Shown here: positions 7,540 to 16,726 of the stretch, piece by piece
Numbering within the stretch: position 1 is the stretch's first letter
Layout of the letters: each line of letters starts with the position of its first letter
Assembly (NCBI GenBank): GCA_023410675.1
Contig: JAEYPM010000067.1
Coordinates: 1-37,382 of the forward strand
From: Bacillota bacterium
GTDB lineage: Bacteria > Bacillota > Clostridia > Lachnospirales > Cellulosilyticaceae
DNA: 37,382 bases
Reading direction: 5' to 3'
Program-made: the position numbers and the translations under genes
Notes under the pieces: generated by a model
Seen by the model: the letters and a program-made list of their open reading frames with translations, nothing else
The model's database searches: none
What the model was told of the DNA's origin: nothing

Positions 7540-8322
7540 TTACAATATACTGGATTCTTCCCATAATATTAAGATCTCTTGTAAGGCTAGATCGTCGACT
7601 TTCTTTCCTTTTGCAAACGCCCAATTTTCAATATATCTAAATCTATTTATAAACTTTTCTAATGATTTTGTCAAGGCAAATTCAGGATTTATTTTTAAAA
7701 AACATGATAAATTTACCACTTCGAGCAATAAATTGCCTATTTCTTCCTCTAGACACATTTCCTCCCTGTTATTTAGGGCTTTTTCAAGCTTATCTGATAG
7801 CTTTTTTATCTCCTCTATACTCCTTATTTCTTTCCTTTCAAAATTCTCTAAAGCTCTCGCTTTTTTCATCACTTTATAGCTTCTTATGAGTGCTGGCAGT
7901 GCTTTAGGAACCCGCTCTATTCCTTCTAGGATCGTGGTTTCATTTTTTTCTTCTCTCTTAAGCTCTTCCCATGTTTTTAGAACTTGATCTACAGAGTGAT
8001 CTTCCTTTTTCTCCTTAAATACATGAGGATGTCTAAAAATTAGCTTATTACACAGTGCATCAATGATATCCTCTATATCAAAAGTATGACTTTCTTTTGC
8101 TATTTGGGCATGCATAATGACTTGAAGTAAAATATCCCCTAATTCTTCTTTTATGTTTGGTAGGTCATAGTTATTAATTGCTTCAACAAGCTCATAGCTT
8201 TCTTCTACTATGTTCGTTTTGAGGGACTCATGAGTTTGTACTTTGTCCCATGGGCATCCATTTTCTCCTCTTAGCTGCTCGATGATGCTTAATAAGTCCT
8301 CATATCGATAACGCTTATTCAT
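7540..8322 (-). CDS. mazG: Nucleoside triphosphate pyrophosphohydrolase MazG
   Basis: This 260-aa protein has the GENGCPWDKVQTHESL motif and the metal-binding EESYELVEAI / EELGDILLQV segments, then a second, more degenerate MazG domain (around 165-258). It hydrolyses NTPs or dNTPs to NMP and PPi, clearing abnormal nucleotides. In Bacillus YabN the MazG region is fused behind a tetrapyrrole-methylase-like domain; that domain is missing here. The ATG at 8322 is preferred to the GTG at 8331 because the GTG lies inside the AAAAGGTG ribosome site. HU follows 61 nt downstream. Confidence 0.92.
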   Translation of the reverse strand: MNKRYRYEDLLSIIEQLRGENGCPWDKVQTHESLKTNIVEESYELVEAINNYDLPNIKEELGDILLQVIMHAQIAKESHTFDIEDIIDALCNKLIFRHPHVFKEKKEDHSVDQVLKTWEELKREEKNETTILEGIERVPKALPALIRSYKVMKKARALENFERKEIRSIEEIKKLSDKLEKALNNREEMCLEEEIGNLLLEVVNLSCFLKINPEFALTKSLEKFINRFRYIENWAFAKGKKVDDLALQEILILWEESSIL

Positions 8323-8482
8323 TATTTTCACCTTTTCTTTATAAATTCGTATTGTATAGAATTCACAGAGTATATCTAAAAATTTGATAAATTAATTCTA
8401 ATTCTATATCTAAAGCGTAGATTAAATTTACATATTAATAAGTAAATTTTATCATGTACATTTTATATATACAACCTTTAAC

Positions 8483-8514
8483 AAAAAAGCCAGTAACTTT
8501 TAAGTTATTGGCTT
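8483..8514 (-). terminator. Terminator after spoVT
   Basis: A 12-13-bp inverted repeat (starting 8487, ending 8514; GCCAGTAACTT with AAGTTATTGGC) is followed on the minus strand by a run of six T. It lies 20 nt after the spoVT stop and separates spoVT from mazG. Confidence 0.85.
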
Positions 8515-8534
8515 AATAAATATATATTTTATAG

Positions 8535-9086
8535 TTATTGTTCCATTTGTCTTCCAATAAAACCTGCTGAAGACTGAGCAAGCTTTTCCTCAACTTCTCC
8601 CATAACATTGTTTTTATTTGAGGATAAGAAGATAACTGCTCCGATAGCATCCCCTTCACAAATAATAGGAGAAATAATCTCAGAATAATAACTATCGGTC
8701 GTCCCTTCAGAAAGTATTGGAATAAATTTTGTGTCTTCTTTTGTTGCTTTTAACATAGAACGTCCTTGAATAACTTTCTCTAAGTTGCTACTAATACTTT
8801 TATCTAAAAACTCTTTTTTTGATCCTCCAGCAACAGCTATGACTTGATCTTTATCGGATATACATATTGTGTGTCCTGTTGTCTGTGCAAGTGCATCTGC
8901 ATACTCTTTTACAAATGAACTGAGTTCACCAATTGGTGAGTATTTTTTCAAGATAACTTGTCCTTCATTGTCTGTAAAAATCTCTAATGGATCCCCTTCT
9001 CTAATACGTAGTGTCCTTCTAATTTCTTTTGGTATTACTACACGACCTAAATCATCTATTCTTCTAACGATGCCTGTTGCTTTCAA
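8535..9086 (-). CDS. spoVT: Stage V sporulation transcription factor SpoVT
   Basis: The protein is 183 aa. The N-terminal AbrB-like swapped-hairpin DNA-binding domain (MKATGIVRRIDDLGRVVIPK, EIRRTLRIREGDPLEIF) is nearly identical to Bacillus SpoVT, followed by a GAF-like domain ending GEVEEKLAQSSAGFIGRQMEQ. SpoVT adjusts sigma-G-dependent genes in the forespore. The start is the TTG at 9086, which gives the family N-terminus and lies 9 nt after GGAGG. An in-frame TTG three codons upstream directly abuts that ribosome site. It is set off by a terminator downstream and 181 nt of non-coding sequence upstream. Confidence 0.95.
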   Translation of the reverse strand: MKATGIVRRIDDLGRVVIPKEIRRTLRIREGDPLEIFTDNEGQVILKKYSPIGELSSFVKEYADALAQTTGHTICISDKDQVIAVAGGSKKEFLDKSISSNLEKVIQGRSMLKATKEDTKFIPILSEGTTDSYYSEIISPIICEGDAIGAVIFLSSNKNNVMGEVEEKLAQSSAGFIGRQMEQ

Positions 9087-9267
9087 ACGAAACAACCTCC
9101 TTATGTCTGAATCTCTATATAGTAATAAATATATTTTACCTTATTATGCTACATGTCTTATGATAATATTCATTTCCAAAATGTTTATCTTAAAATATAT
9201 TAGATCCTGCAGAAATATCACATTTATACTATAGAAAATCACAAGTCATCGATAAAAAGCGGTTGAA

Positions 9268-10176
9268 TTATTTCACCCTAACCCCCATATATTTTAATCT
9301 TCCAATTAAAACTTCATATTCAATTGTAACGGAATTATTGGCAATATTAACATCATAATCTAAACCTTCAAATTTATTATCAAATGCTCCTTCTTCCGCA
9401 AGCTTTACCAATACTGAAAAATCCTCTATTTGGTTATTTTCCAGATTAATATTGTCTATTTGAGTCAGTTTGTTAAGGGCAGAGATATCCTTGATTTGAT
9501 TGTTTTGTAATTCAAGTGCCTTGATGTTTACTAAATCTTGGATTGGGGAAATGTCTTTAATTGCATTATCATATAAATACACTGTTTCAAGTGAAATCAG
9601 ATTGGAAATAGGACTTATTTCAGTAATTTTGTTACTTCCTGCATATAAATTGTTCAGTTTTTTCAAGTTTTCAATGCCCTCGAGGCTTGATATATTATTG
9701 TGTTCCAATGTAATTTTTTCCATATTGACTAAGTTATTCAAAGGCTTAAGACTGTCTACCTGATTGTAGTGAATATAAAGAGCTGTTAAACTGTGACAGT
9801 TTGAAAGGGGTGATAAATCTTTAATATTATTGTACCCTAAAAGCAAAACTTGCAATTTTTTAAGATTAGATAAAGGCTGTAGGTTATCTACTTCATTATC
9901 AGCAATGTTAAGTTCTTCAAGATTGATGGCATACTCAAGGCCTTCGATACTCTTAATTTGAGAGGAATAGGCATCTAATTTAGTTAGACTTTCTAAATGA
10001 TCTTTTGTTAACTCTACTTCTTTGCTTAAATTGAGCTGACTGCGAATTGCTTTTTCAAGGTTTCTGTCTGCAATAAGTGAATGAAACTTATTGGCTGTAG
10101 CCTTATCAGAATATGTACAGGACGCAAAAATAAGTGACACCAATAAAAACAAGACTATGCTTCTTCGTTTTTTCAT
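9268..10176 (-). CDS. Leucine-rich-repeat lipoprotein (internalin-like repeats)
   Basis: The 302-aa product starts MKKRRSIVLFLLVSLIFASC, a lipoprotein signal with lipobox FAS-C and the lipidated Cys at 20. After a short helical region it carries about eight 21-22-residue SDS22/internalin-type repeats (pattern LxxLxLxxNxIxDISPLxxLxx), then a short C-terminal cap. Such repeats bind proteins; the protein is predicted to sit on the outer face of the membrane. The start at 10176 is chosen because GGAGG lies 5 nt upstream; an in-frame ATG at 10188 precedes that site. It lies between the PrsA-like gene and spoVT, where Bacillus has no counterpart. The partner is unknown. Confidence 0.85.
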   Translation of the reverse strand: MKKRRSIVLFLLVSLIFASCTYSDKATANKFHSLIADRNLEKAIRSQLNLSKEVELTKDHLESLTKLDAYSSQIKSIEGLEYAINLEELNIADNEVDNLQPLSNLKKLQVLLLGYNNIKDLSPLSNCHSLTALYIHYNQVDSLKPLNNLVNMEKITLEHNNISSLEGIENLKKLNNLYAGSNKITEISPISNLISLETVYLYDNAIKDISPIQDLVNIKALELQNNQIKDISALNKLTQIDNINLENNQIEDFSVLVKLAEEGAFDNKFEGLDYDVNIANNSVTIEYEVLIGRLKYMGVRVK

Positions 10177-10312
10177 CATAACCTCCATGTGTTCATTTTC
10201 ATTTTTTATATGTCCATCTTATCATAATATTTGGTCTTTTCTAGCCCTTACAGTATTAATTTTGAAATAATCTAGCTACCAAATACCATTGAAAAGCATG
10301 ATTACAGCACTT

Positions 10313-10341
10313 AAAAACACCTTAGAATAACTCTAAGGTGT
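10313..10341 (-). terminator. Terminator after the PrsA-like gene
   Basis: A perfect 10-bp stem (ACACCTTAGA with TCTAAGGTGT, 10317-10326 and 10332-10341, 5-nt loop) is followed by TTTTT on the minus strand. It abuts the stop codon at 10342. Confidence 0.85.
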
Positions 10342-11346
10342 CTAATTTTCATCTATTTGTACAATCTGAATACCACCATAATGCTCAGTTTTTTCAACCT
10401 TTGCTGTGCCAATTAATTCCTTAATTTCAGTGGCTGCAAAATCTGCTTTGAGTCTTTTTAGGGAATCTGTTCTTAAGACATTTTCATCCACAGGAATTTT
10501 TTCTTCAAGTTTCATAACATAATAATCGTACTCATCTTCTAGTACTTCTGGATAAACTTCTCCTTCCTTCCATTCGAAGATTTTCTGTTCCACTTCGTCA
10601 TACAATTGGCCGCTGCTATAAATTTCTTCTGCATTTAAATCTCTTGAATATTTATCTTGTGAATATTGTTTTGCAAGTTCTTCTATGCTTTCTCCAGCTA
10701 ACACTCGCTCTAACAACTCATGGGCAAGTTTCTCTTGCTCAGCAATTTTATCTTCTGGAAGTGGATTGAAGGTATTTTCATCATTTTTACTAATAACAAT
10801 CTCTTTTACTCTAACCTTTTTATAGTATTCTCTTCCCGCATTCATTTCCTTTTGGATCTCGTCTTCACTGGCTGTATAATTTTCTCCCATCTTTTCCATA
10901 ACTCTATTTCTTAAGGTTACATCGCACATAAATTGTTCTATCTCTTTTTGCGTAAAGCCTAGCTTTGCAAGAAGTAGCCTATTTTCTTCGTCGCCCACAA
11001 ATGATTGTGCTACTTCTTTTGCCGCTTGTTTTTCTTCCTTTGTAAGCTTAATCCCATATTCTTTAGCCTTTTCTTTAATAATAATACTTGTAACAATAGC
11101 ATTTAAGGTTGTTTCCTTAGCTAAATCTTCTGCTCTTTTTCCTTCAATCTCCATGTCCCATATATCAGGACTGATCCCTTCAAACTCTTTTTGTGTACTC
11201 CATAAATAAGATCTGTATACTGGCTCAGATATTTTTTTCCCATTAACTACAGCAACTACTTTATCTGCATTCAAATATCCAATGATTGCGAGCCCTATTA
11301 TAGAAGCTGCTGCCAAAGCGACGAGTATCTTCTTGAACTTTCTCAC
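10342..11346 (-). CDS. Membrane-anchored PrsA/SurA-like peptidyl-prolyl isomerase
   Basis: This 334-aa protein has one N-terminal membrane helix (about 7-24), a SurA-N-like helical region (VVAVVNGKKISEPVYRSYL, then TTLNAIVTSIIIKEKAKEYGIKLT) and a parvulin-type region at about 180-285 (VRVKEIVIS ... AGESIEELAKQYSQDKYSRDLNAEEIYSSGQ). It would assist folding of exported proteins. There is no lipobox Cys, so unlike Bacillus PrsA it is anchored by its helix. The parvulin core is divergent, and isomerase activity is uncertain. It starts with GTG behind AAGGAGAG and follows mfd by 61 nt, so it may be cotranscribed with mfd. Confidence 0.85.
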   Translation of the reverse strand: MRKFKKILVALAAASIIGLAIIGYLNADKVVAVVNGKKISEPVYRSYLWSTQKEFEGISPDIWDMEIEGKRAEDLAKETTLNAIVTSIIIKEKAKEYGIKLTKEEKQAAKEVAQSFVGDEENRLLLAKLGFTQKEIEQFMCDVTLRNRVMEKMGENYTASEDEIQKEMNAGREYYKKVRVKEIVISKNDENTFNPLPEDKIAEQEKLAHELLERVLAGESIEELAKQYSQDKYSRDLNAEEIYSSGQLYDEVEQKIFEWKEGEVYPEVLEDEYDYYVMKLEEKIPVDENVLRTDSLKRLKADFAATEIKELIGTAKVEKTEHYGGIQIVQIDEN

Positions 11347-11407
11347 TTCTATCTCTCCTTAACAAAAGTACTCCCCAAATACTTTCTATATTTACTCTTA
11401 TTATAAA

Positions 11408-14400
11408 TTATAAAGGCTCATTCTTCAATTTCATAATGCTCTGTAATATATTCTTAATATTAGACAACACTTCTTTTCTAGAAAAGGAACTTAAATCGGC
11501 TCGTAAAGTTGGAAGTTTACCACTTGTAAATTTAAGTATTTTAGGATACTGAGCCATAATATCGGGTAGCTTGGTTATGTCTAGTGGTGCATCTGGGACA
11601 AATTTAAAGAGTATCATACGCTGATCTTCCGAAATACTTTCAATATATAAACTATGAGCTAAGGCTCTTATAAGAGAAATATCGAGTAAATTTTGAAGCA
11701 CTAATGGGATGGTACTATATCTATCCTCAATCTCTTCTTGTATACTATAATAATCTTTCTCATTTTTTATAAGGGCTATCTTCTTATAGATATCTAATTT
11801 TTGCATTTCGTCCTCTATATAGTAACTAGGAATATAGGCATCTATCTTTATTTCTATAGTCGTGTCAAAAGTTTGACTAACTTTCTCTCCCTTCTCCTCT
11901 TCAATAGCTTCAGCAAGCATTTTGCAGTACAAATCATAGCCAATACTTTCCATATGGCCATGTTGCTGGGCACCTAAAAGGTTGCCTGCTCCTCTGATCT
12001 CTAGGTCTCTCATGGCAATTTTAAATCCTGCACCAAGCTGGGTAAACTGCCTAATAGCCTGAAGCCTCTTTTCAGCTACTTCTTTAAGAACCTTATCTTT
12101 TTGATACATGAGATAAGCATAGCCGACTTGATTGGATCTACCAACACGTCCTCTTAGCTGATATAGTTGGCTTAGCCCCATTTTATCAGCATCATTAATA
12201 ATAATCGTATTGACATTTGGAATATCCAGACCCGTTTCAATAATCGTTGTACAAACAAGAACCTGAATTTCTCCTTTTGTAAAACGCATCATAATGTTTT
12301 CAAGCTCGCGCTCATTCATCTGTCCATGTGCAAACGCTATTTTAGCATGAGGTAATATTGTTTGGAGTTCTAGTACCTTTTCATCTATATTTTTTACTTG
12401 ATTATATAAAAAATATACCTGTCCACCACGAGCAAGTTCTCGAGTAACGGCATCTTTTATAAAGTCCTTGCTATACTCTATGACGTAAGTTTGTACAGGT
12501 TTTCTCTCAAGGGGGGCATCTTCTAGTAGGCTCATGTCTCTAACGCCAATAAGGCTCATATGGAGCGTTCTTGGGATAGGTGTTGCTGTTAGCGTCATAA
12601 CATCTACTTGCGTTCTCATTTGCTTTAGTTTTTCCTTATGTGTTACGCCAAAACGCTGCTCCTCATCAATAATTACAAGTCCCAAATCCTTAAAATGAAC
12701 ATCCTTAGAAAGTAGTTTATGGGTACCTATGACTATATCTACCATTCCACTTTGAATGCCTTCTAATACTTTTTTGGTTTCCTTATATGTCCTAAATCTT
12801 GAAAGAAGTTCTACTGTGACAGGATAATTTTGCATTCTCTCTTTAAATCGATCATAATGCTGCTGTGCTAAAATAGTTGTCGGAACCAAATAGGCAACTT
12901 GCTTACTATTTTGTACTGCTTTAAATGCAGCTCTTATAGCAACTTCCGTCTTGCCATAACCTACGTCCCCGCAAATTAACCGATCCATAATCTTTGTGCT
13001 TTCCATATCTGTTTTAACATCTTGTATTGCTTCTAATTGATCATCTGTTTCCTCATATGGGAACATCTCTTCAAATTCCTTTTGCCAGATTGTATCCACT
13101 TCATATGAAAAACCTCTATGATAAAATCTTTTACTATAAAGCTCAATAAGTTCCTTAGCAATATTTTGAATGGCTCGTTTGGCTTTAGCCTTTGAATTTT
13201 TCCATTCTGATGTACCAATCTTGCTTAATTTAGGCTCTTTTCCTTCTGCCCCAATATATTTTTGAACCATATCCATTTGATCTATTGGGACAAACAACAT
13301 GGTTTGATTAGCATATTCAAGTTTAATATTATCTCTGCTTATTCCTTCTATTACGATTTGCTCTACACCCTTAAAAACACCTACACCGTGGGTTTCATGG
13401 ACAACATAATCTCCTTGTGTGAGCTCTAAAAAACTTGAAATCTTATTTCCCTTATGCTTTTTATAGGATTTATTCGACTTTTTTTCCTTACCAAACAAAT
13501 CCTTATCCGATACAATACTAAGTCCTATATCCTCGTACACAAAACCTTTGCTTAGTGACCCTTTGGTTATCAAAAGCTGTCCAAAATCTTGGTTATTCTC
13601 TAAAGTGTTTGAATACGCACCTATGATGTTTCTATTCTTTAATGTTTCATAGAGACCAAGTGCCTTTGTTTTCGTACCCCCTAATACAACAACTTTTTTC
13701 CCTTCCTCTTGCCATCTTCTAATATCCTTCTCAAGCAAATCTATATTCTTATAAAATGTATTGTTTTCGTACACATTAAGGGGCAACTGGTAGCCTGTCT
13801 TAAAATCATCCAAATCCATATCAAAATTCATGAGAATGGCTAAAGTGTGCCCTGCCATTTCATTTATGATTTGCTGATAATCGAAAATAAACTCTATTTG
13901 TTTTGGCAGTATATGACCATACTCTAGTCTATCTTTCATACTCTCTTGATACTCAAAAAGGATGTGCTCGCATTTTTGTTTGCATTTTTGCGGCTCATCT
14001 ATATAGATAAGATTATCTTTACTTAAGTAATCAAACAATGTAACAACCTTCATATTTGTATAAGGCACATACATTTCTAATCCTTTAGGTGCTATATTAT
14101 TTTGAATCTGATCGATAACCTCTTCTATTTGCTGTTTTAAGTTAACAACGCTTTGCTTCTTATTTTCTTTCTTTAACTGCTCGATAAGCTGCTGAGCATC
14201 TTTTTTTATTTCTGGTACAGCCTTCTTTAAGAGTTCAATAGGGAAGATAATTTCTTGATTTGGAGGGATATACAGTTCTTTTACTCTTGCAGTAGACCTT
14301 TGTGTATACACGTTAAAAGTCCTTATAGAATCAATCTCATCATCCCAAAGTTCGATTCTATAAGGCTCTATATTAATTGGCGTATAAATATCGATAACGC

Positions 14401-14950
14401 CCCCCCTGATAGCAAACTGTCCCATTGCCTCAACCTTATTCACACGTTCATATCCCATTTGCACAAGTTCTTTTGTCAGCTTTTCAATACTTAATGAATC
14501 TTCTTCACTAATATTTTTTGAATAGCTTATCCAAGTTTCTTTGGGTGATAAAGGATTTAGAAGTGCATCGATTGAAGCAATAATGACATTGCCCTTCTTA
14601 GTGTTTAGTGTTTGTATTACCTTAATCCGTTCTGATGTAATATCCATACTATGCACATCCGCATTGTAAAACAGTATATCACGCCCTGGATAAAGCATTA
14701 CTTTTTCTTCACCCACTAAAAACTGCATGTCTTCATAAAACATTTTAGCACTAAGCTCATCATAGGTTATGATCATCATGTTATCATTTGCTTGGTAAAC
14801 ACTATTGAGTGCATAGATAAAGTGAGGCTTTTGGGCATTTACAGTATTAATAATTTTACAATGATCACCTTTTTTTAGATGACTAATAAGATCACTAAAT
14901 CCCTTGATATGCTGCATTGGCCAAACAAGTACATTTAAAATATCTTCCAT
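11408..14950 (-). CDS. mfd: Transcription-repair coupling factor Mfd
   Basis: This 1180-aa protein has the standard Mfd layout: an N-terminal UvrB-like region (ITYDELSAKMFYEDM, GGVIDIYTP), the RNA-polymerase-interaction domain with QGDYVVHETHGVGVFKGVE, and the RecG-like translocase with Walker A GDVGYGKTEVA, Walker B IIDEEQRFG, motif III TATPIPRTLHM, motif QLRGRVGRS and a C-terminal TRCF domain. It removes stalled RNA polymerase at DNA damage and recruits UvrA. Length is normal. The start overlaps the end of the pth region (6-nt gap), so pth-mfd are cotranscribed; the Bacilli-specific fin gene normally between them is absent. Confidence 0.97.
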   Translation of the reverse strand: MEDILNVLVWPMQHIKGFSDLISHLKKGDHCKIINTVNAQKPHFIYALNSVYQANDNMMIITYDELSAKMFYEDMQFLVGEEKVMLYPGRDILFYNADVHSMDITSERIKVIQTLNTKKGNVIIASIDALLNPLSPKETWISYSKNISEEDSLSIEKLTKELVQMGYERVNKVEAMGQFAIRGGVIDIYTPINIEPYRIELWDDEIDSIRTFNVYTQRSTARVKELYIPPNQEIIFPIELLKKAVPEIKKDAQQLIEQLKKENKKQSVVNLKQQIEEVIDQIQNNIAPKGLEMYVPYTNMKVVTLFDYLSKDNLIYIDEPQKCKQKCEHILFEYQESMKDRLEYGHILPKQIEFIFDYQQIINEMAGHTLAILMNFDMDLDDFKTGYQLPLNVYENNTFYKNIDLLEKDIRRWQEEGKKVVVLGGTKTKALGLYETLKNRNIIGAYSNTLENNQDFGQLLITKGSLSKGFVYEDIGLSIVSDKDLFGKEKKSNKSYKKHKGNKISSFLELTQGDYVVHETHGVGVFKGVEQIVIEGISRDNIKLEYANQTMLFVPIDQMDMVQKYIGAEGKEPKLSKIGTSEWKNSKAKAKRAIQNIAKELIELYSKRFYHRGFSYEVDTIWQKEFEEMFPYEETDDQLEAIQDVKTDMESTKIMDRLICGDVGYGKTEVAIRAAFKAVQNSKQVAYLVPTTILAQQHYDRFKERMQNYPVTVELLSRFRTYKETKKVLEGIQSGMVDIVIGTHKLLSKDVHFKDLGLVIIDEEQRFGVTHKEKLKQMRTQVDVMTLTATPIPRTLHMSLIGVRDMSLLEDAPLERKPVQTYVIEYSKDFIKDAVTRELARGGQVYFLYNQVKNIDEKVLELQTILPHAKIAFAHGQMNERELENIMMRFTKGEIQVLVCTTIIETGLDIPNVNTIIINDADKMGLSQLYQLRGRVGRSNQVGYAYLMYQKDKVLKEVAEKRLQAIRQFTQLGAGFKIAMRDLEIRGAGNLLGAQQHGHMESIGYDLYCKMLAEAIEEEKGEKVSQTFDTTIEIKIDAYIPSYYIEDEMQKLDIYKKIALIKNEKDYYSIQEEIEDRYSTIPLVLQNLLDISLIRALAHSLYIESISEDQRMILFKFVPDAPLDITKLPDIMAQYPKILKFTSGKLPTLRADLSSFSRKEVLSNIKNILQSIMKLKNEPL

Positions 14951-14956
14951 TTATTA

Positions 14957-15529
14957 TCACCATCTTGTTTTCATGTTATATTCGTTCATGGCTGTTTCAA
15001 TATCTTTTTTTATAATCAGCTCAACGGCTTTTGCGACATCGTTTAGTCTAGGACAAATGACCTTCATTTCTTCTTCCGAGAACCTGCCAAGTACATAGTT
15101 TGCAAGATCCCACCCTGGTGGTTTTTCACCCACCCCAATTTTTATCCTCGGAAAAGTATCTGTGCCTAAATGCTCAATAATGCTTTTAATGCCATTATGG
15201 CCGCCAGCACTTCCTTGCTTCCTGATTCTAAGTTGTCCAACGTCTAAAGATACATCGTCATACATTATAATTATATCACTAGTATCTAGTTTATGCCACT
15301 TCATACACATTTTTACAGCTTCTCCACTTAAATTCATATAGGTCTGTGGCTTCATTAAAATAACTTTTTCCCCTAAGAGTGTACCCTCTCCAATCACAGC
15401 CTTAAACTTATCTTTTTTTATAGGTATTTTATAAGTATCTGCTATAGTATCTATAGCTTCAAAGCCAATGTTATGTCTTGTCGCTGCATATTGCATCCCT
15501 GGATTTCCAAGTCCTATTATAAGTCTCAT
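14957..15529 (-). CDS. pth: Peptidyl-tRNA hydrolase
   Basis: This 190-aa enzyme recycles peptidyl-tRNA released from ribosomes. Key residues are present, each one position earlier than in E. coli Pth: Asn9 in GLGNPG, the catalytic His19 in TRHNIGF, the Asp in MYDDVSLDVG, and the Asn in SAGGHNGIKSI. The ribosome site is AAAGG. The gap to mfd is 6 nt and the order prs-pth-mfd matches Bacillus apart from the missing ctc (ribosomal L25) gene. Confidence 0.97.
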   Translation of the reverse strand: MRLIIGLGNPGMQYAATRHNIGFEAIDTIADTYKIPIKKDKFKAVIGEGTLLGEKVILMKPQTYMNLSGEAVKMCMKWHKLDTSDIIIMYDDVSLDVGQLRIRKQGSAGGHNGIKSIIEHLGTDTFPRIKIGVGEKPPGWDLANYVLGRFSEEEMKVICPRLNDVAKAVELIIKKDIETAMNEYNMKTRW

Positions 15530-15583
15530 TCTCTTTGCAACCTTTCTTTTTCTAAATAAGCTTATTCCTTAAATCATTTATAG

Positions 15584-15620
15584 AAAAAGCGTCCCAAAGC
15601 ATTACCTCCTCTAGGACACT
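15584..15620 (-). terminator. Probable terminator after prs
   Basis: A 7-bp stem (AGTGTCC with GGACGCT, one wobble, 15614-15620 and 15588-15594) with a 19-nt loop is followed by TTTTTC on the minus strand. It lies between prs and pth. The stem is short, so termination may be partial. Confidence 0.5.
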
Positions 15621-15682
15621 TACAATAAATTCATAAAATAAAACTGACAATTAAAATGTAAATTCTATACTAAGTCTAATAA

Positions 15683-16639
15683 TTAGTCAAATAATTTAGA
15701 CACAGACAAATCTTCATGAATACGACGAAGAGCATCTGCAAAAATTGGAGCTACTGATATTTCTTTAATCTTACTTAGTCTCTTGTTTTCTGGAATCACT
15801 ATTGTGTTAAGAACAACGAGTTCTTCAATAGCTGATGCTTCTATTCTTTCAATAGCTGGACCAGAGAGTACCCCATGAGTACAGCAAGCATATACCCCTG
15901 TTGCGCCTCTTTCTCTTAATGCATTTGCTGCATTACAAATGGTTCCTGCTGTATCAATCATATCATCAATGAGTATTACCCTCTTGCCTTTTACTTCTCC
16001 AATAATATTCATTATCTCAGAAATATTTGCTTTAGGTCTTCTCTTATCTATGATAGCAAGAGGCACTTCAAGCTTTGTTGCAAAGGTTCGTGCTCTTACG
16101 ACACTGCCAAGATCTGGAGAAACTGCCACTACATCAGATAATTGATTTTCAAGTTTTTCTGCATAGTATTTTGTAAGAAGAGGCATTCCCACTAAATGAT
16201 CCACAGGTACATTAAAAAATCCCTGTATTTGTGCACAATGCAGGTCCATAGTCAGCACTCTGTCTGCACCTGCTGTTTGAAGAAGATCCGCTACTAATTT
16301 TGAACTAATCGGATCTCTAGCCCTTGTCTTACGATCTTGTCTTGCATATCCATAATAAGGAATTACTGCTGTAATACGCCCTGCTGATGCACGTTTCATA
16401 GCATCAATCATAATCAAAAGTTCCATCAGATGATCATTTGCAGGTGATGAAGTCGGTTGAATAATGAATACATCAGTTCCACGTACTTTTTCATCAATTT
16501 TAACGCCTATTTCTCCATCACTAAAACGTGTTACCTCTGACTTCCCTAAATTAATGTCAAGTTCTTTTGCAATCTCCAAAGCTAAGTGTGGGTGTGCATT
16601 CCCAGTAAACACCTTAATATCTGTGTAGTTTCTAATCAT
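15683..16639 (-). CDS. prs: Ribose-phosphate pyrophosphokinase (PRPP synthetase)
   Basis: This 318-aa class I enzyme makes PRPP from ribose-5-phosphate and ATP. It has FSDGEIGVKI near the ATP site, the flexible loop YYGYARQDRK, DLHCAQIQGFF (divalent-metal region) and the PRPP-binding loop VILIDDMIDTAGT. GGAGG lies upstream. PRPP is the signal that PurR (same gene block) reads, so sensor and signal source are encoded close together. It is 87 nt downstream of glmU. Confidence 0.97.
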   Translation of the reverse strand: MIRNYTDIKVFTGNAHPHLALEIAKELDINLGKSEVTRFSDGEIGVKIDEKVRGTDVFIIQPTSSPANDHLMELLIMIDAMKRASAGRITAVIPYYGYARQDRKTRARDPISSKLVADLLQTAGADRVLTMDLHCAQIQGFFNVPVDHLVGMPLLTKYYAEKLENQLSDVVAVSPDLGSVVRARTFATKLEVPLAIIDKRRPKANISEIMNIIGEVKGKRVILIDDMIDTAGTICNAANALRERGATGVYACCTHGVLSGPAIERIEASAIEELVVLNTIVIPENKRLSKIKEISVAPIFADALRRIHEDLSVSKLFD

Positions 16640-16726
16640 TACCCTTAAGTCCTCCTTATCCTATTTACAACAACTTACCGCCACATATTATACCATATCA
16701 GACATAAAATGCAACTTCCTAGTTTA

